From: an uncultured Lachnospiraceae bacterium
Lineage (GTDB): Bacteria; Bacillota_A; Clostridia; Lachnospirales; Lachnospiraceae
NCBI GenBank assembly: GCA_902801585.1
Contig: CADCIU010000036.1
Coordinates: 1-27,393, forward strand
Reading direction: 5' to 3'
DNA length: 27,393 bases
Both the position numbers and the translations under genes were made by a program. This document shows, in pieces, positions 7,456 through 15,198 of the stretch. Positions within the stretch are counted from its first letter, which is position 1, and each line of letters starts with the position of its first letter. A model generated the notes under the pieces. That model saw nothing but the letters and a program-made list of their open reading frames with translations. It did not search any database and was not told where the DNA came from.

Positions 7456-8373
7456 ATGAAAGCTTTAGTTTATATTGAGACCAAAGACGGTGCTCCCGTT
7501 GGTGGGAGTCTCGAACTGTTCGGTGCGGCTGCGTCCATCGGCGCAGAGGCAGAAGGAATCGTGATCGGCGATGAGGCAGTGGCGAAGGCAGCTGCAGACG
7601 CAGTAGGAGCATCGGTATCTTATGTAGAAGCGGATGACTGTGAAGACGTGATCACCGATGTGGTGGCGAAGGCAGCAGCAGGCGCTGACGTCGTATTTGT
7701 GGCAGCAACACCGACCGGCAAGGTTGTCGCACCCAGGATCGGTGCCCGTCTGGATGCAGGCGTTGTCAATGACATCACAGGAATCAATGCGGATGATGGT
7801 ATTTTGATCACAAGACCTGCTTTTGGCGGCAGCATACTCGAGCAGATCAAGATCAAGACACCCGTTGCAGTTGTCAGCGTGCGTCCGGGCTCTTTCGAGA
7901 AGCCGGCGGCTGCTGCAGGTACAGTCGCTAAGTCCGCGATCGAGGCGGCAGCAGCTAAGACGCAGCTGGTCGAGCACATCGCAGAGCAGGGTGAAGTCGT
8001 CAATATCGAGGATGCGGACATCATCGTGGCCGGCGGCCGTGGTATGGGCAGTGTGGAAGAATTTGCTAAGGTCATTGACCTGGCGGAGGCTCTCGGCGGT
8101 GCTGTTGGTGCCAGCCGTCCTGCAATCGAGGCGGGCTGGATTCCGCGTCAGCATCAGGTCGGTCAGTCCGGCAAGATCGTTGCGCCTAAGCTCTATGTGG
8201 TAGCGGGCGTGTCCGGCGCTACGCAGCACGTTGCAGGTATGTCCGGCAGCAAATATGTCCTTGCGATCAACACGGATGAGGACGCGCAGATCTTTGAAGT
8301 TGCTGACCTTGGAATCGTTGGTGATGCCAAGAAGATCCTGCCTTTGCTCACAGAGGCTGTGAAGAATAGATAA
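7456..8373 (+). CDS. etfA: Electron transfer flavoprotein, alpha subunit
   Basis: EtfA carries the FAD-binding C-terminal domain of the ETF heterodimer. The 305-residue protein shows the diagnostic FAD region near its end: GVSGATQHVAGMSGSKYVLA followed by INTDEDAQIFEVADLGIVGD. Upstream lies IIVAGGRGMGSVEEF and the arginine-containing SRPAIEAGWIPRQHQVGQSG. The N-terminal domain (about 1-180) is complete but there is no extra N-terminal ferredoxin domain, unlike the longer EtfA of some clostridia. I start at ATG 7456, where AAAGGAAGG lies just upstream and the protein begins MKALVYIETK; an in-frame start 16 codons earlier lacks family similarity. etfBA end at a strong terminator (8449-8478), so the pair is a compact two-gene transcription unit whose partner enzymes are encoded elsewhere. 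Confidence 0.94.
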   Translation: MKALVYIETKDGAPVGGSLELFGAAASIGAEAEGIVIGDEAVAKAAADAVGASVSYVEADDCEDVITDVVAKAAAGADVVFVAATPTGKVVAPRIGARLDAGVVNDITGINADDGILITRPAFGGSILEQIKIKTPVAVVSVRPGSFEKPAAAAGTVAKSAIEAAAAKTQLVEHIAEQGEVVNIEDADIIVAGGRGMGSVEEFAKVIDLAEALGGAVGASRPAIEAGWIPRQHQVGQSGKIVAPKLYVVAGVSGATQHVAGMSGSKYVLAINTDEDAQIFEVADLGIVGDAKKILPLLTEAVKNR

Positions 8374-8448
8374 TCTTTATCTTTTCACTAATATTGATAT
8401 CCTGCTCAGTTCCTAGGATGTTTGTTGAGACGGAATTTGTTAGTGATG

Positions 8449-8478
8449 GGGTGTCGCATGGGTGCGGCACCCTTTTTT
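8449..8478 (+). terminator. Intrinsic terminator after etfA
   Basis: A nine-base stem (GGGTGTCGC pairing with GCGGCACCC, one G-U pair) with a six-base loop is followed directly by TTTTTT. It lies 76 bases past the etfA stop and is the clearest rho-independent terminator on this side of the window. Confidence 0.85.
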
Positions 8479-8522
8479 GACGCGAACATCTGCAGAATAG
8501 TGAATTGCCGGCCATTAATCGC

Positions 8523-8528
8523 TATAAT
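8523..8528 (+). promoter_or_regulatory. Candidate -10 box for the AI-2E-family permease gene
   Basis: A perfect TATAAT lies 14 bases before the first repeat unit and about 100 bases before the start codon. No good -35 box is present at 16-18 bases spacing. If used, transcription would start near 8535 and the leader RNA would consist almost entirely of the two repeat units. Confidence 0.4.
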
Positions 8529-8541
8529 GAATATGGCTGAA

Positions 8542-8611
8542 GGAGACAGGGGACGGTTCTCTGTCTCCTCGAAGGAACTATTAAGGAGACAGAGAACCGT
8601 CCCCTGTCTCC
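8542..8611. repeat. Intergenic palindromic repeat cluster 3 (inverted pair of type-A units)
   Basis: Two perfect 27-base type-A units face each other, 8542-8568 (+) and 8585-8611 (-), separated by 16 bases. Each unit alone can fold through GGAGACAG/CTGTCTCC (8 bp, 11-base loop). Together they form a perfect inverted repeat that extends by one base on either side. The cluster ends 17 bases before the permease start codon, right before its ribosome binding site. Confidence 0.93.
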
Positions 8612-8628
8612 TAAAGAGGTAAGGAATT

Positions 8629-9744
8629 ATGAAACTTCCCAAATTTTCGAACAAGGATTGGTTTGGCGGTGCCGTCATAGTGTGCATCGGCGTCACGCTC
8701 TTCGTGCTGCTGAGCAATATCAGTTCGGTCATTGCCGTACTGGCCAGAATTATAGGATATTTCCGGCCGGTGATCCTGGGGGTCATCATTGCTTATATTA
8801 TCAGCCCTCTGGCAAAGCTGCTCTTTTACCGGGTTTTTCGGAGGATCAGGCACAGGAAACTGCGCTGGTATCTGTCTGTTTTTCTCTCTTTTGCATTGCT
8901 CATGGCAGCATTTTTCGTTTTGATCGGCCTGCTGCTGCCGCAGCTGATCAGAAGCATCGTTACGTTCTCGCAGAACTTTGACAGCTATACACAGTCGCTC
9001 AAACGGCTTATTGCGAGCAGCCCCCTGAAAACCATAATTGACGAGGAAAACATGGAGCTGCTCAATCAGAACGCAATGTCCGCAATCTCTGACTATGTAA
9101 AAGAAATTGCAAATAATGCGATATCGATCGCCGCGAGCGCGGGGAAGAACATCCTTTCCACTGTGATCGCGCTGATCCTTGCCGTGTATCTGCTGCTTGA
9201 CTTCAGGAATATCCTGGTCGGAGCAAGGAAGTTCATTTTCAAGGTCTTCCCTAAGAATGTCAGCATGGTTCTCTTGGATTTTGTCCTGCGCTGCGACACG
9301 ATCCTTGTGACCTATATAGCACAGAGTTTTATGGACGCTCTGATCATCGGTACGGTTAATGCGATTTTCATGGCGATCTGCAAAATGCCATATATCGGGC
9401 TGATCTCGGTGGTTGTCGGCGTGACCAACCTGATTCCGAATTTCGGCCCCGCCATCGGTGCAGTGATCGGTTCTTTCATACTTCTGCTGGCAGGTCCCGG
9501 AAACACAGTGTTGTTTCTCGTGTTCTGCCTGCTCCTGCAGAGTGTTGATGCCTATATTCTCAAACCCAGGCTGTTCTCGAGTGCACTTGGTGTTTCCGGT
9601 GTCTCGATCCTGATCTCCACCATCGTTCTCGGGAACATGTTCGGGATTCTGGGAGTGCTTCTCTCCATACCGGCGGCGGCGATCCTGAGTTTTGCTTACC
9701 ATGAATACTTTATGGTGTCAGCAGGCACTATAAAAAAACAGTAA
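8629..9744 (+). CDS. AI-2E family transporter (PF01594-type permease)
   Basis: This 371-residue polytopic membrane protein belongs to the AI-2E (PerM/YtvI) transporter family. Members have been linked to autoinducer-2 export, sodium-proton exchange and other efflux; the name does not prove the substrate. Two N-terminal helices (about 12-60) precede a basic loop (RVFRRIRHRKLRW) and a third helix. A long soluble segment of about 100 residues follows. The conserved C-terminal half contains GVTNLIPNFGPAIGAVIGS, then VDAYILKPRLFSSALGVSG and GNMFGILGVLLSIPAAAIL, which are family hallmarks. The start ATG lies eight bases after GAGGT. Upstream there is only the repeat pair and a candidate -10 box, so it is probably transcribed separately from etfBA. 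A remnant of another gene and the DUF554 gene follow on the same strand. Confidence 0.88.
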   Translation: MKLPKFSNKDWFGGAVIVCIGVTLFVLLSNISSVIAVLARIIGYFRPVILGVIIAYIISPLAKLLFYRVFRRIRHRKLRWYLSVFLSFALLMAAFFVLIGLLLPQLIRSIVTFSQNFDSYTQSLKRLIASSPLKTIIDEENMELLNQNAMSAISDYVKEIANNAISIAASAGKNILSTVIALILAVYLLLDFRNILVGARKFIFKVFPKNVSMVLLDFVLRCDTILVTYIAQSFMDALIIGTVNAIFMAICKMPYIGLISVVVGVTNLIPNFGPAIGAVIGSFILLLAGPGNTVLFLVFCLLLQSVDAYILKPRLFSSALGVSGVSILISTIVLGNMFGILGVLLSIPAAAILSFAYHEYFMVSAGTIKKQ

Positions 9745-9778
9745 ATTGATTCATGTTTCTTTTAGGGTAGGCACCATA

Positions 9779-9835
9779 AAGGAAGCATTGGATGATGTAA
9801 TCGATATCTTGGCCGATTTCGTGGCAGAGGAGTAA
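9779..9835 (+). pseudogene. Remnant of the small acidic protein gene (C-terminal 18 codons)
   Basis: This reads KEALDDVIDILADFVAEE followed by a stop, matching the end of the small acidic protein encoded at 637-819 (ETLDDTIDILADFVEEEE) at nearly every position, with mostly third-base differences at the DNA level. No start codon or N-terminal part is found upstream; the sequence before it is unrelated. The final codons GAGGAG still serve as the ribosome binding site for the GTG start of the DUF554 gene, much as the intact copy does for its own downstream gene. It looks like a partly deleted duplicate kept because it holds that signal. Confidence 0.7.
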
Positions 9836-9840
9836 AAAAC

Positions 9841-10560
9841 GTGAAATCTATGATCGGAATTATTGTGAATGTACTATCAGTCGGTTTAGGAGGTCTGGTT
9901 GGAGCGTTATGCGGGCGCAGACTGCCGGAGCATTTCCGAACCGGATTGAACGCGATTTTCGGCATCTGCGCGATGGGGATGGGAATATCATCCATCACGC
10001 TCATGGAAAACATGCCCGCAGTCATTATGGCCGTGATTCTTGGAACATCGGTCGGTCTGCTGATCCATCTGGGAGACAGAATCACTGCCTTCGGCAACCT
10101 GCTGCAGAAAGCCATGGAGAAGAAGGGCATCGGAGGTGATACTTTTGACATCTCCCTTTTTGTGACTGCATTTGTCTTATTCTGTACCAGCGGTACCGGG
10201 ATTTACGGGAGCCTGGATGCAGGAATGACCGGGAACGTGACGATCCTGATGTCGAAATCAGTCCTGGATTTCTTCACCGCTATGATCTTTGCATGCAGTC
10301 TGGGTCTTATTACCTGCGTGATCACGATCCCTCAGTTTCTGATTTTTTCCTGCCTGTTCCTGCTGGCCAAACTGATCTACCCGCTCACGACGCCTGTCAT
10401 GATCAACGACTTTAAGGCTTGCGGAGGATTTGTCCTTCTCGCAACAGGCTTTCGGATCGCAAAGATCAAAGAGTTTCCCATTGCAGACATGATTCCGGCT
10501 ATGATCCTTGTTATGCCGATCAGTGCGATCTGGGTCAATTACATTGCTCCATTACTGTGA
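9841..10560 (+). CDS. DUF554 (YdfK-like) membrane protein
   Basis: This 239-residue hydrophobic protein matches the DUF554/YdfK family of inner membrane proteins of unknown function. Its N-terminus (GIIVNVLSVGLGGLVGALCG) and the segment IFGICAMGMGISSITLMENM are typical. Six or seven hydrophobic segments with glycine-rich turns run through it, and it ends with MIPAMILVMPISAIWVNY. No enzymatic motif is seen. The start is a GTG eight bases after AGAGGAG, and that ribosome binding site lies within the remnant of a duplicated small gene. No terminator is evident after it; a degraded reading frame and another membrane protein gene follow. Confidence 0.85.
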   Translation: MKSMIGIIVNVLSVGLGGLVGALCGRRLPEHFRTGLNAIFGICAMGMGISSITLMENMPAVIMAVILGTSVGLLIHLGDRITAFGNLLQKAMEKKGIGGDTFDISLFVTAFVLFCTSGTGIYGSLDAGMTGNVTILMSKSVLDFFTAMIFACSLGLITCVITIPQFLIFSCLFLLAKLIYPLTTPVMINDFKACGGFVLLATGFRIAKIKEFPIADMIPAMILVMPISAIWVNYIAPLL

Positions 10561-10598
10561 GGTTCCTTAGAAGGTAAAGGACTACGGGGGCAGAATCC

Positions 10599-10834
10599 AT
10601 GAAAATGAGTTTTTTAGATAATATCCCGTATATCTGCAAGCGGTGGGAAGAGGTTGTCAGTCCGGAAACTTGCGGCTGATTCCGCTGGAGGTTCGCTTCG
10701 TACAGCCGCAGACTTATGCGCTGTACAGAGATATGAAGATCATGGACGGTGCTTCACCGAATCAGATCAAGCCGATTCACGTCATCAGTGGCGATAAGTT
10801 GAAGAGATTCTTTTTTGCGCTGCTGCAGAGGTAA
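10599..10834 (+). pseudogene. Frameshifted gene remnant of unknown family
   Basis: Two reading frames seem to belong to one broken gene in this 319-base gap between annotated genes. The first starts at ATG 10599 behind GGGGG and runs MKMSFLDNIPYICKRWEEVV to a stop at 10677-10679. The second frame takes over around 10650-10680 and encodes VRFVQPQTYALYRDMKIMDG, then ASPNQIKPIHVIS and LKRFFFALLQR before stopping at 10834. Both read like genuine protein sequence, and together they would give about 75 residues, too short for a normal enzyme. I do not recognise the family. The rest of the gap (10561-10598, 10835-10879) has no clear feature apart from a T-rich stretch similar to 9756-9781. Confidence 0.5.
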
Positions 10835-10879
10835 GGTTCTTTTTTTAGGGTGCCACCATAAGCAAACGGAGGTTTGTAC

Positions 10880-11587
10880 ATGATGAAGGGATACAATAAT
10901 ATTATCAGTAATATCGCGCAAATAATTCTGATTGTCATACTGCTGCCATTTTTGGCAATTATATGCTCGGCAGTTTTCGGAAAGGACGCTCCGGCGACTT
11001 TTGTGGATTTTCTGGTTTCGCTTATAGGCCAAATACCGGTGTGCGATATATGGGTTGATATTTTATACCAGTCTTCTTCAGGTCTGACCCAGTCCGATTT
11101 TATTGAAGCTATCCCAATCGCGCTTTTGCGGTCGGTGCCGGAAACACTGTTATTGACGGTCTCTGTACATGCCTCCAACCAGTTTTTCAGGTCTATTTTG
11201 AAGCAGAGAGGTCTGCCGATCTTTTCGACGATGTTAGGAATCGTATTAAGCACAATAATTACATCTGCTGCGAGAATTTCTGAAAGCCTGATAATGGAGC
11301 TCGGGGTCATTGTGATCACATCGATCGGGATCATGCTCGCGCTCAAGGCAGCGTTTGGTATACGCGGCTATTCTATCTTCGGCGCTAAAAGGGTAATCCT
11401 TATCTTCATGGATGCGCTGCTTGCTATTATCGCTTGTGCATATGTCAGCGTCTTAATACTGGCGGCGATGGGACATTATTCGTCTCCCGGAAAAGCAATC
11501 GGCAGTATTGTTATCGTTACCGGATGTGTAATTCTTGCGGCGGTACTTCGCTATATTGCATCGTTTGGGGAAGATGATGACGTTTAA
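10880..11587 (+). CDS. Hypothetical polytopic membrane protein
   Basis: I do not recognise this 235-residue protein. It has five or six hydrophobic segments. One is near the N-terminus (IIPFLA-like, about 12-32), one around 40-55, two in the middle (LGIVLSTIITSA; LGVIVITSIGIMLALKAAFG) and two at the end (VILIFMDALLAIIACAYVSV; GSIVIVTGCVILAAVL). It ends in the acidic tail GEDDDV. No catalytic motif or cysteine pattern stands out. ATG 10880 is chosen because ACGGAGG lies seven bases upstream; ATG 10883 and a TTG two codons upstream are alternatives. It is followed by a short hairpin without a T-run. Confidence 0.65.
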   Translation: MMKGYNNIISNIAQIILIVILLPFLAIICSAVFGKDAPATFVDFLVSLIGQIPVCDIWVDILYQSSSGLTQSDFIEAIPIALLRSVPETLLLTVSVHASNQFFRSILKQRGLPIFSTMLGIVLSTIITSAARISESLIMELGVIVITSIGIMLALKAAFGIRGYSIFGAKRVILIFMDALLAIIACAYVSVLILAAMGHYSSPGKAIGSIVIVTGCVILAAVLRYIASFGEDDDV

Positions 11588-11603
11588 GAGTGTCAGGCAC
11601 TCT
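11587..11603 (+). other. Short hairpin at the 3' end of the membrane protein gene
   Basis: AGAGTG and CACTCT form a six-base stem around a TCAGG loop, starting at the last base of the stop codon. There is no T-run, so it is not a standard intrinsic terminator; it may stabilise the transcript end. Confidence 0.3.
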
Positions 11604-11748
11604 ATATACGGAAAAGGCGGATCCGGAGAATTTGTACTATATTTGATTTTCCTATATACCGGTGCTACCTTAGTAATTAATGGAGCATGTAATCAGATGC
11701 TGTTTGCAGCTATGAGTCACCAAAATGCTTGTAAGGAGGAACACAATA

Positions 11749-13989
11749 ATGATAAGAAAAGGGCTTGCTAAGGTTATTGCAATCACATTGACCCTAAGCT
11801 GTCTGACTGCCTGTGCCGGCTCAGATGCGGGAACCGCAGGAAGCGCGGATAGTCAGCCGGCCCAGACTGCTGAGAATGCAGTTGAAGAAACTGCTGAAGA
11901 CGCCGCAGCACAGGATGCAGATGCCGCCGCCGGAGCAGAAACTGCAGAAGACCCTGCAGCGCAGGCCGCAGCAGCTGCCACGGGAGCAGAAGCTGCAGCG
12001 ACCGAGGCCGCCGACGATATTGACTACACCACCGGAACTCCCTGGCCGAATATCGATCTGGAGGGAGTCGTCACGCCTGACATGACGGCAGATATTAAGG
12101 ACAATTTTGCCCTGGCTGTCAATAAGGACAAGATTTTGGCGCTGGAGATCCCGGAGGGCCGTGCTTATGGCGGAACGATCATGGATCTGGTACTGCAGCA
12201 GTCGGAGGACGTTAAGAACATGTTCCTCGGAGATGCACCTGAGGAGCATGATGCCAAACTTGCGTATGATCTGTTTTGGCTGATGATGGATTGGGACAGC
12301 CGGAATGCTCTCAGCGTCGCGCCTCTCAAAGAGCAGACGGACAAGTTGGAGGCGATGTCCACGATTGACGAACTGTTAGCTTACCATGTTGAAACTCCTT
12401 ACGAAAAGCAGCTCTGGACACTCTGGAGCACCGAGGTATCCCCTGATCTGAATGATTCCAATCGTAATATCATTATGATCGGAAATGGCGGACTGTTACT
12501 GAATGACAGTGCGGAATACCGCAAGCTCACGCCTTACGGGAAAGTCAAAAAAGAGGCCTACACTGCACTTGCGAAAAAAATGCTCGTCAAACTGGGCTAT
12601 TCCGAGGAAGAAGCTGACCAGAAGATTGATAACTGTTTTGCCTTCGAAACTATGCTGGCGGATAGTATCCTTACCCACGAAGAACAGCAAAAACCTGACT
12701 ACGTTAGCCGAATCAACAACATCTATTCCAGGGAGGATCTGGAAAAACTGCAGGGAAAACTGCCTATCCTCGCATCTCTGGAAGAGGGGAACGGTTTTCC
12801 GGCGGCAGAGGAATACATGGTGATGGAGCCTGCGAACATTGAGAAACTCAATGAGCTATGCGTCGACGAAAATCTTCCGCTGATCAAGGATATGTTCATT
12901 GTAAATGGTGTGATTGCATGCGCTTCGGTTCTGGATCGGGAATGTTATGACTGGAGCGTGGAATGCAATAATGCGATCTCCGGTTCCACGGGAGTATTGG
13001 ATGATGAGACCGCCCTTTCAGGCATTGTTGCGAATACGCTTGTCTGGCCGGTGGCACGGCTCTACTCGGAAACATATCTGAAGCAGGAAGACAAGGACCG
13101 CATCTCCGCTATGGTTGACGATATTTTGGATGCATATCACGGTATCCTCGGGAACGCGGATTTCCTCTCCGATGAGACCCGTGCCAAAGCTGTGGAGAAG
13201 CTCGATGCGATCGGCAAATATATCCTCTATCCGGACGATTGGTCCAAATACAGCTGCGAGGAGCTGAATTTCTCAGCGAAGGAGGAAGGCGGAGATTACT
13301 GGACCGCTTTGGAAGCGATTGCAAGATTCAATCTTGCCAAGAGCATCAAAGACTACAGTGAACCTGTCGACAAGGAAGAATGGGAAGCGACGCCGCATAC
13401 AGTCAACTGCTTCTATTATCCGCAGCAAAATGGCATTTATATCCTGGGCGCCTTCGCGCGCGGCGGTTTTTACAGCAGTGAGATGAGTGACGAGGAACTG
13501 TATGGCGCCCTCGGCACCGCGATCGGCCATGAGATCTCTCATGCCTTTGATTCGCTGGGCTCGCAGTTTGACAAGGACGGCAATATGAGCAACTGGTGGA
13601 CCGAGGAGGATTACGCGAAGTTCCTTGAGCGCAACGAAAAAATGGTCGCTTACTACAACGCGATGCACCCTTGGGAGGGACAGGACTTCTATGGCAGCAC
13701 AATGACGGGCGAAGCCTGTGCGGATATGGCCGGCATAAAAGTCATGCTTCAGATTGCTGCGGATCATCCGGATTTTGATTATGATAAGTTCTTCCGCACA
13801 TTTGCCAATAACTGGCTGACCAAAGATACACTTCAGCGTGCATATGCCCGTATCAATGATGTGCATCCTATGTGCTATCTGAGAATCAACGCGACGCTGC
13901 AGCAGTACGATGAATTCCTCGACTGCTACGGAATCAAGGAGGGGGATGGCATGTACCTCGCTCCGGAAAACAGGGTGACGATCTGGTAG
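11749..13989 (+). CDS. M13-family (neprilysin-like) zinc metallopeptidase, lipoprotein
   Basis: This 746-residue secreted endopeptidase resembles PepO and neprilysin, which cut short peptides outside the membrane. The zinc site is HEISH (His594, Glu595, His598), with the third ligand Glu655 and partner Asp659 in GEACADMAG. The substrate-positioning region follows near the end (VHPMCYLRINATLQQY). A lipoprotein signal is clear: a basic start, hydrophobic stretch and lipobox LTAC with Cys22. Residues about 25-95 are a low-complexity Ala/Glu/Thr/Asp linker, probably spanning the cell wall. The start ATG 11749 lies nine bases after AAGGAGG; an upstream ATG eight codons earlier would put charge before the signal peptide. 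A weak promoter candidate is TTGTAC (11632-11637), 17 bases, TATACC (11655-11660). It is a single-gene unit ending at a strong terminator. The GEACAD motif replaces the textbook ENxAD but keeps the essential Glu and Asp. Confidence 0.92.
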   Translation: MIRKGLAKVIAITLTLSCLTACAGSDAGTAGSADSQPAQTAENAVEETAEDAAAQDADAAAGAETAEDPAAQAAAAATGAEAAATEAADDIDYTTGTPWPNIDLEGVVTPDMTADIKDNFALAVNKDKILALEIPEGRAYGGTIMDLVLQQSEDVKNMFLGDAPEEHDAKLAYDLFWLMMDWDSRNALSVAPLKEQTDKLEAMSTIDELLAYHVETPYEKQLWTLWSTEVSPDLNDSNRNIIMIGNGGLLLNDSAEYRKLTPYGKVKKEAYTALAKKMLVKLGYSEEEADQKIDNCFAFETMLADSILTHEEQQKPDYVSRINNIYSREDLEKLQGKLPILASLEEGNGFPAAEEYMVMEPANIEKLNELCVDENLPLIKDMFIVNGVIACASVLDRECYDWSVECNNAISGSTGVLDDETALSGIVANTLVWPVARLYSETYLKQEDKDRISAMVDDILDAYHGILGNADFLSDETRAKAVEKLDAIGKYILYPDDWSKYSCEELNFSAKEEGGDYWTALEAIARFNLAKSIKDYSEPVDKEEWEATPHTVNCFYYPQQNGIYILGAFARGGFYSSEMSDEELYGALGTAIGHEISHAFDSLGSQFDKDGNMSNWWTEEDYAKFLERNEKMVAYYNAMHPWEGQDFYGSTMTGEACADMAGIKVMLQIAADHPDFDYDKFFRTFANNWLTKDTLQRAYARINDVHPMCYLRINATLQQYDEFLDCYGIKEGDGMYLAPENRVTIW

Positions 13990-14000
13990 TGTCAAGGAGA

Positions 14001-14040
14001 CTGCAGCCTGGCGTGGTGAACGCCAGGCTGCAGTATTTTT
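14001..14040 (+). terminator. Intrinsic terminator after the M13 peptidase
   Basis: A perfect 14-base stem (14001-14014 with 14020-14033, rich in G and C) with a five-base loop is followed by TATTTTT. It starts 11 bases after the stop codon and should be very effective. Confidence 0.9.
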
Positions 14041-14157
14041 AGTGTCATCGGAAGTTGATGTTCGCAGGCAAATACCTATTTGGCTCTGCTGCCTGCAATA
14101 CCATTGTCAAAACATTCTGCATTGGTGGGATCTGCGTGTCCGCTCGTAATGATGATA

Positions 14158-14186
14158 TTGTCATAAAGTGGTAAAAAAAGTAAGAT
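14158..14186 (+). promoter_or_regulatory. Promoter of the nudC-led hydrolase run
   Basis: TTGTCA (14158-14163) and TAAGAT (14181-14186) are separated by 17 bases. The matches to sigma-A consensus are five of six and four of six. It lies about 50 bases upstream of the NudC start and downstream of a strong terminator, the natural place for a new transcription unit. Confidence 0.55.
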
Positions 14187-14236
14187 GTGAATAAGGTGTG
14201 AAAAAAGACGTGACGAAAGGTCAGGAGGATAACGCC

Positions 14237-15193
14237 ATGATGATTCAGGACATAGGACCGCACAGGCTGCGCAACCAGTATTCAGAGAGGACGGAATCAG
14301 GTCCGGACAGTCCGGTCTTTGTGTTTATGGGTCCAAAGCTTCTGATCAAAGAGAATACTGAGCACTATTTTGAACAGAAAGCGGGGAAAGCGTTCGATGG
14401 AACGCGGGTCAGCATGCCCGAGGCAGGGATCGAGTGGAATGAGGAGAAACAGTTCTACCGGGAGCGAGGGCGCTTTCTGCGGCTTCCGGAGAAGGAGGAG
14501 CTTGGCGTCGGAGAGAAGGATCTGACTTATCTGTTTACGGTGGATGAGCGTCCTACATTTCTTCTGCGGAAGGCGCTGAAGGATGAGGAGATACCGGAGG
14601 GCTTTTCCTTTATAGATATACGCACGATGCGGCAGGCGGCATACGGGCCGCAGCATCGTCTTTTTGCAGCGATCACGGCTTACCAGCTGTCGAACTGGTA
14701 CAGGGACAACCGTTTCTGCGGCACCTGCGGTCATCCAACGGTCCATTCCGAAACGGAACGAGCGCTGTGCTGTCCCTCCTGCGGGCGGACGATCTATCCG
14801 CGCATCATTCCGGCGGTCATTGTCGGCGTGATTAACGGGGACAGGATCCTGCTTACTAAATATGCGGGGAGGGATTTTGCCCACTATGCACTGATTGCAG
14901 GATTTACGGAGATCGGGGAGACCTTTGAGGAGACCGTGCAGAGGGAGGTCATGGAGGAGGCAGGGGTTCGCGTAAAGAATATCCGATATTACAAGTCCCA
15001 GCCCTGGGGCATTGTGGACGACCTGCTGGCAGGATTCTACTGCGACGTGGACGGCGACCCGACGATCCACATGGATCAGAATGAGCTCAAGGAAGCTGCC
15101 TGGCACACCCGGGACGAGATCGTCCTGCAGCCAACGGACCACAGCCTTACCAATGAGATGATGGCGCGTTTCAAGCAGGGGCTTAAATGCTGA
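14237..15193 (+). CDS. nudC: NudC-like NAD(H)/NADH pyrophosphatase (Nudix)
   Basis: This 318-residue protein has the layout of NudC, which hydrolyses NAD(H) to NMN(H) and AMP and, in some bacteria, removes NAD caps from RNA. An N-terminal domain (1-150) precedes a zinc ribbon with Cys161, Cys164, Cys179 and Cys182 (FCGTCGH ... CCPSCGR). The Nudix box runs 222-244 (GFTEIGETFEETVQREVMEE followed by AGV) with all catalytic glutamates. The family's substrate-defining motif is normally SQPWPFPxS; here it reads SQPWGIVDD (254-262), so the proline-phenylalanine part is lost and specificity may be altered. I use ATG 14237, eight bases after AGGAGG; an earlier in-frame GTG (14198) has no such site. 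A promoter lies just upstream and a repeat cluster begins five bases after the stop. Confidence 0.88.
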   Translation: MMIQDIGPHRLRNQYSERTESGPDSPVFVFMGPKLLIKENTEHYFEQKAGKAFDGTRVSMPEAGIEWNEEKQFYRERGRFLRLPEKEELGVGEKDLTYLFTVDERPTFLLRKALKDEEIPEGFSFIDIRTMRQAAYGPQHRLFAAITAYQLSNWYRDNRFCGTCGHPTVHSETERALCCPSCGRTIYPRIIPAVIVGVINGDRILLTKYAGRDFAHYALIAGFTEIGETFEETVQREVMEEAGVRVKNIRYYKSQPWGIVDDLLAGFYCDVDGDPTIHMDQNELKEAAWHTRDEIVLQPTDHSLTNEMMARFKQGLKC

Positions 15194-15198
15194 GAGAA

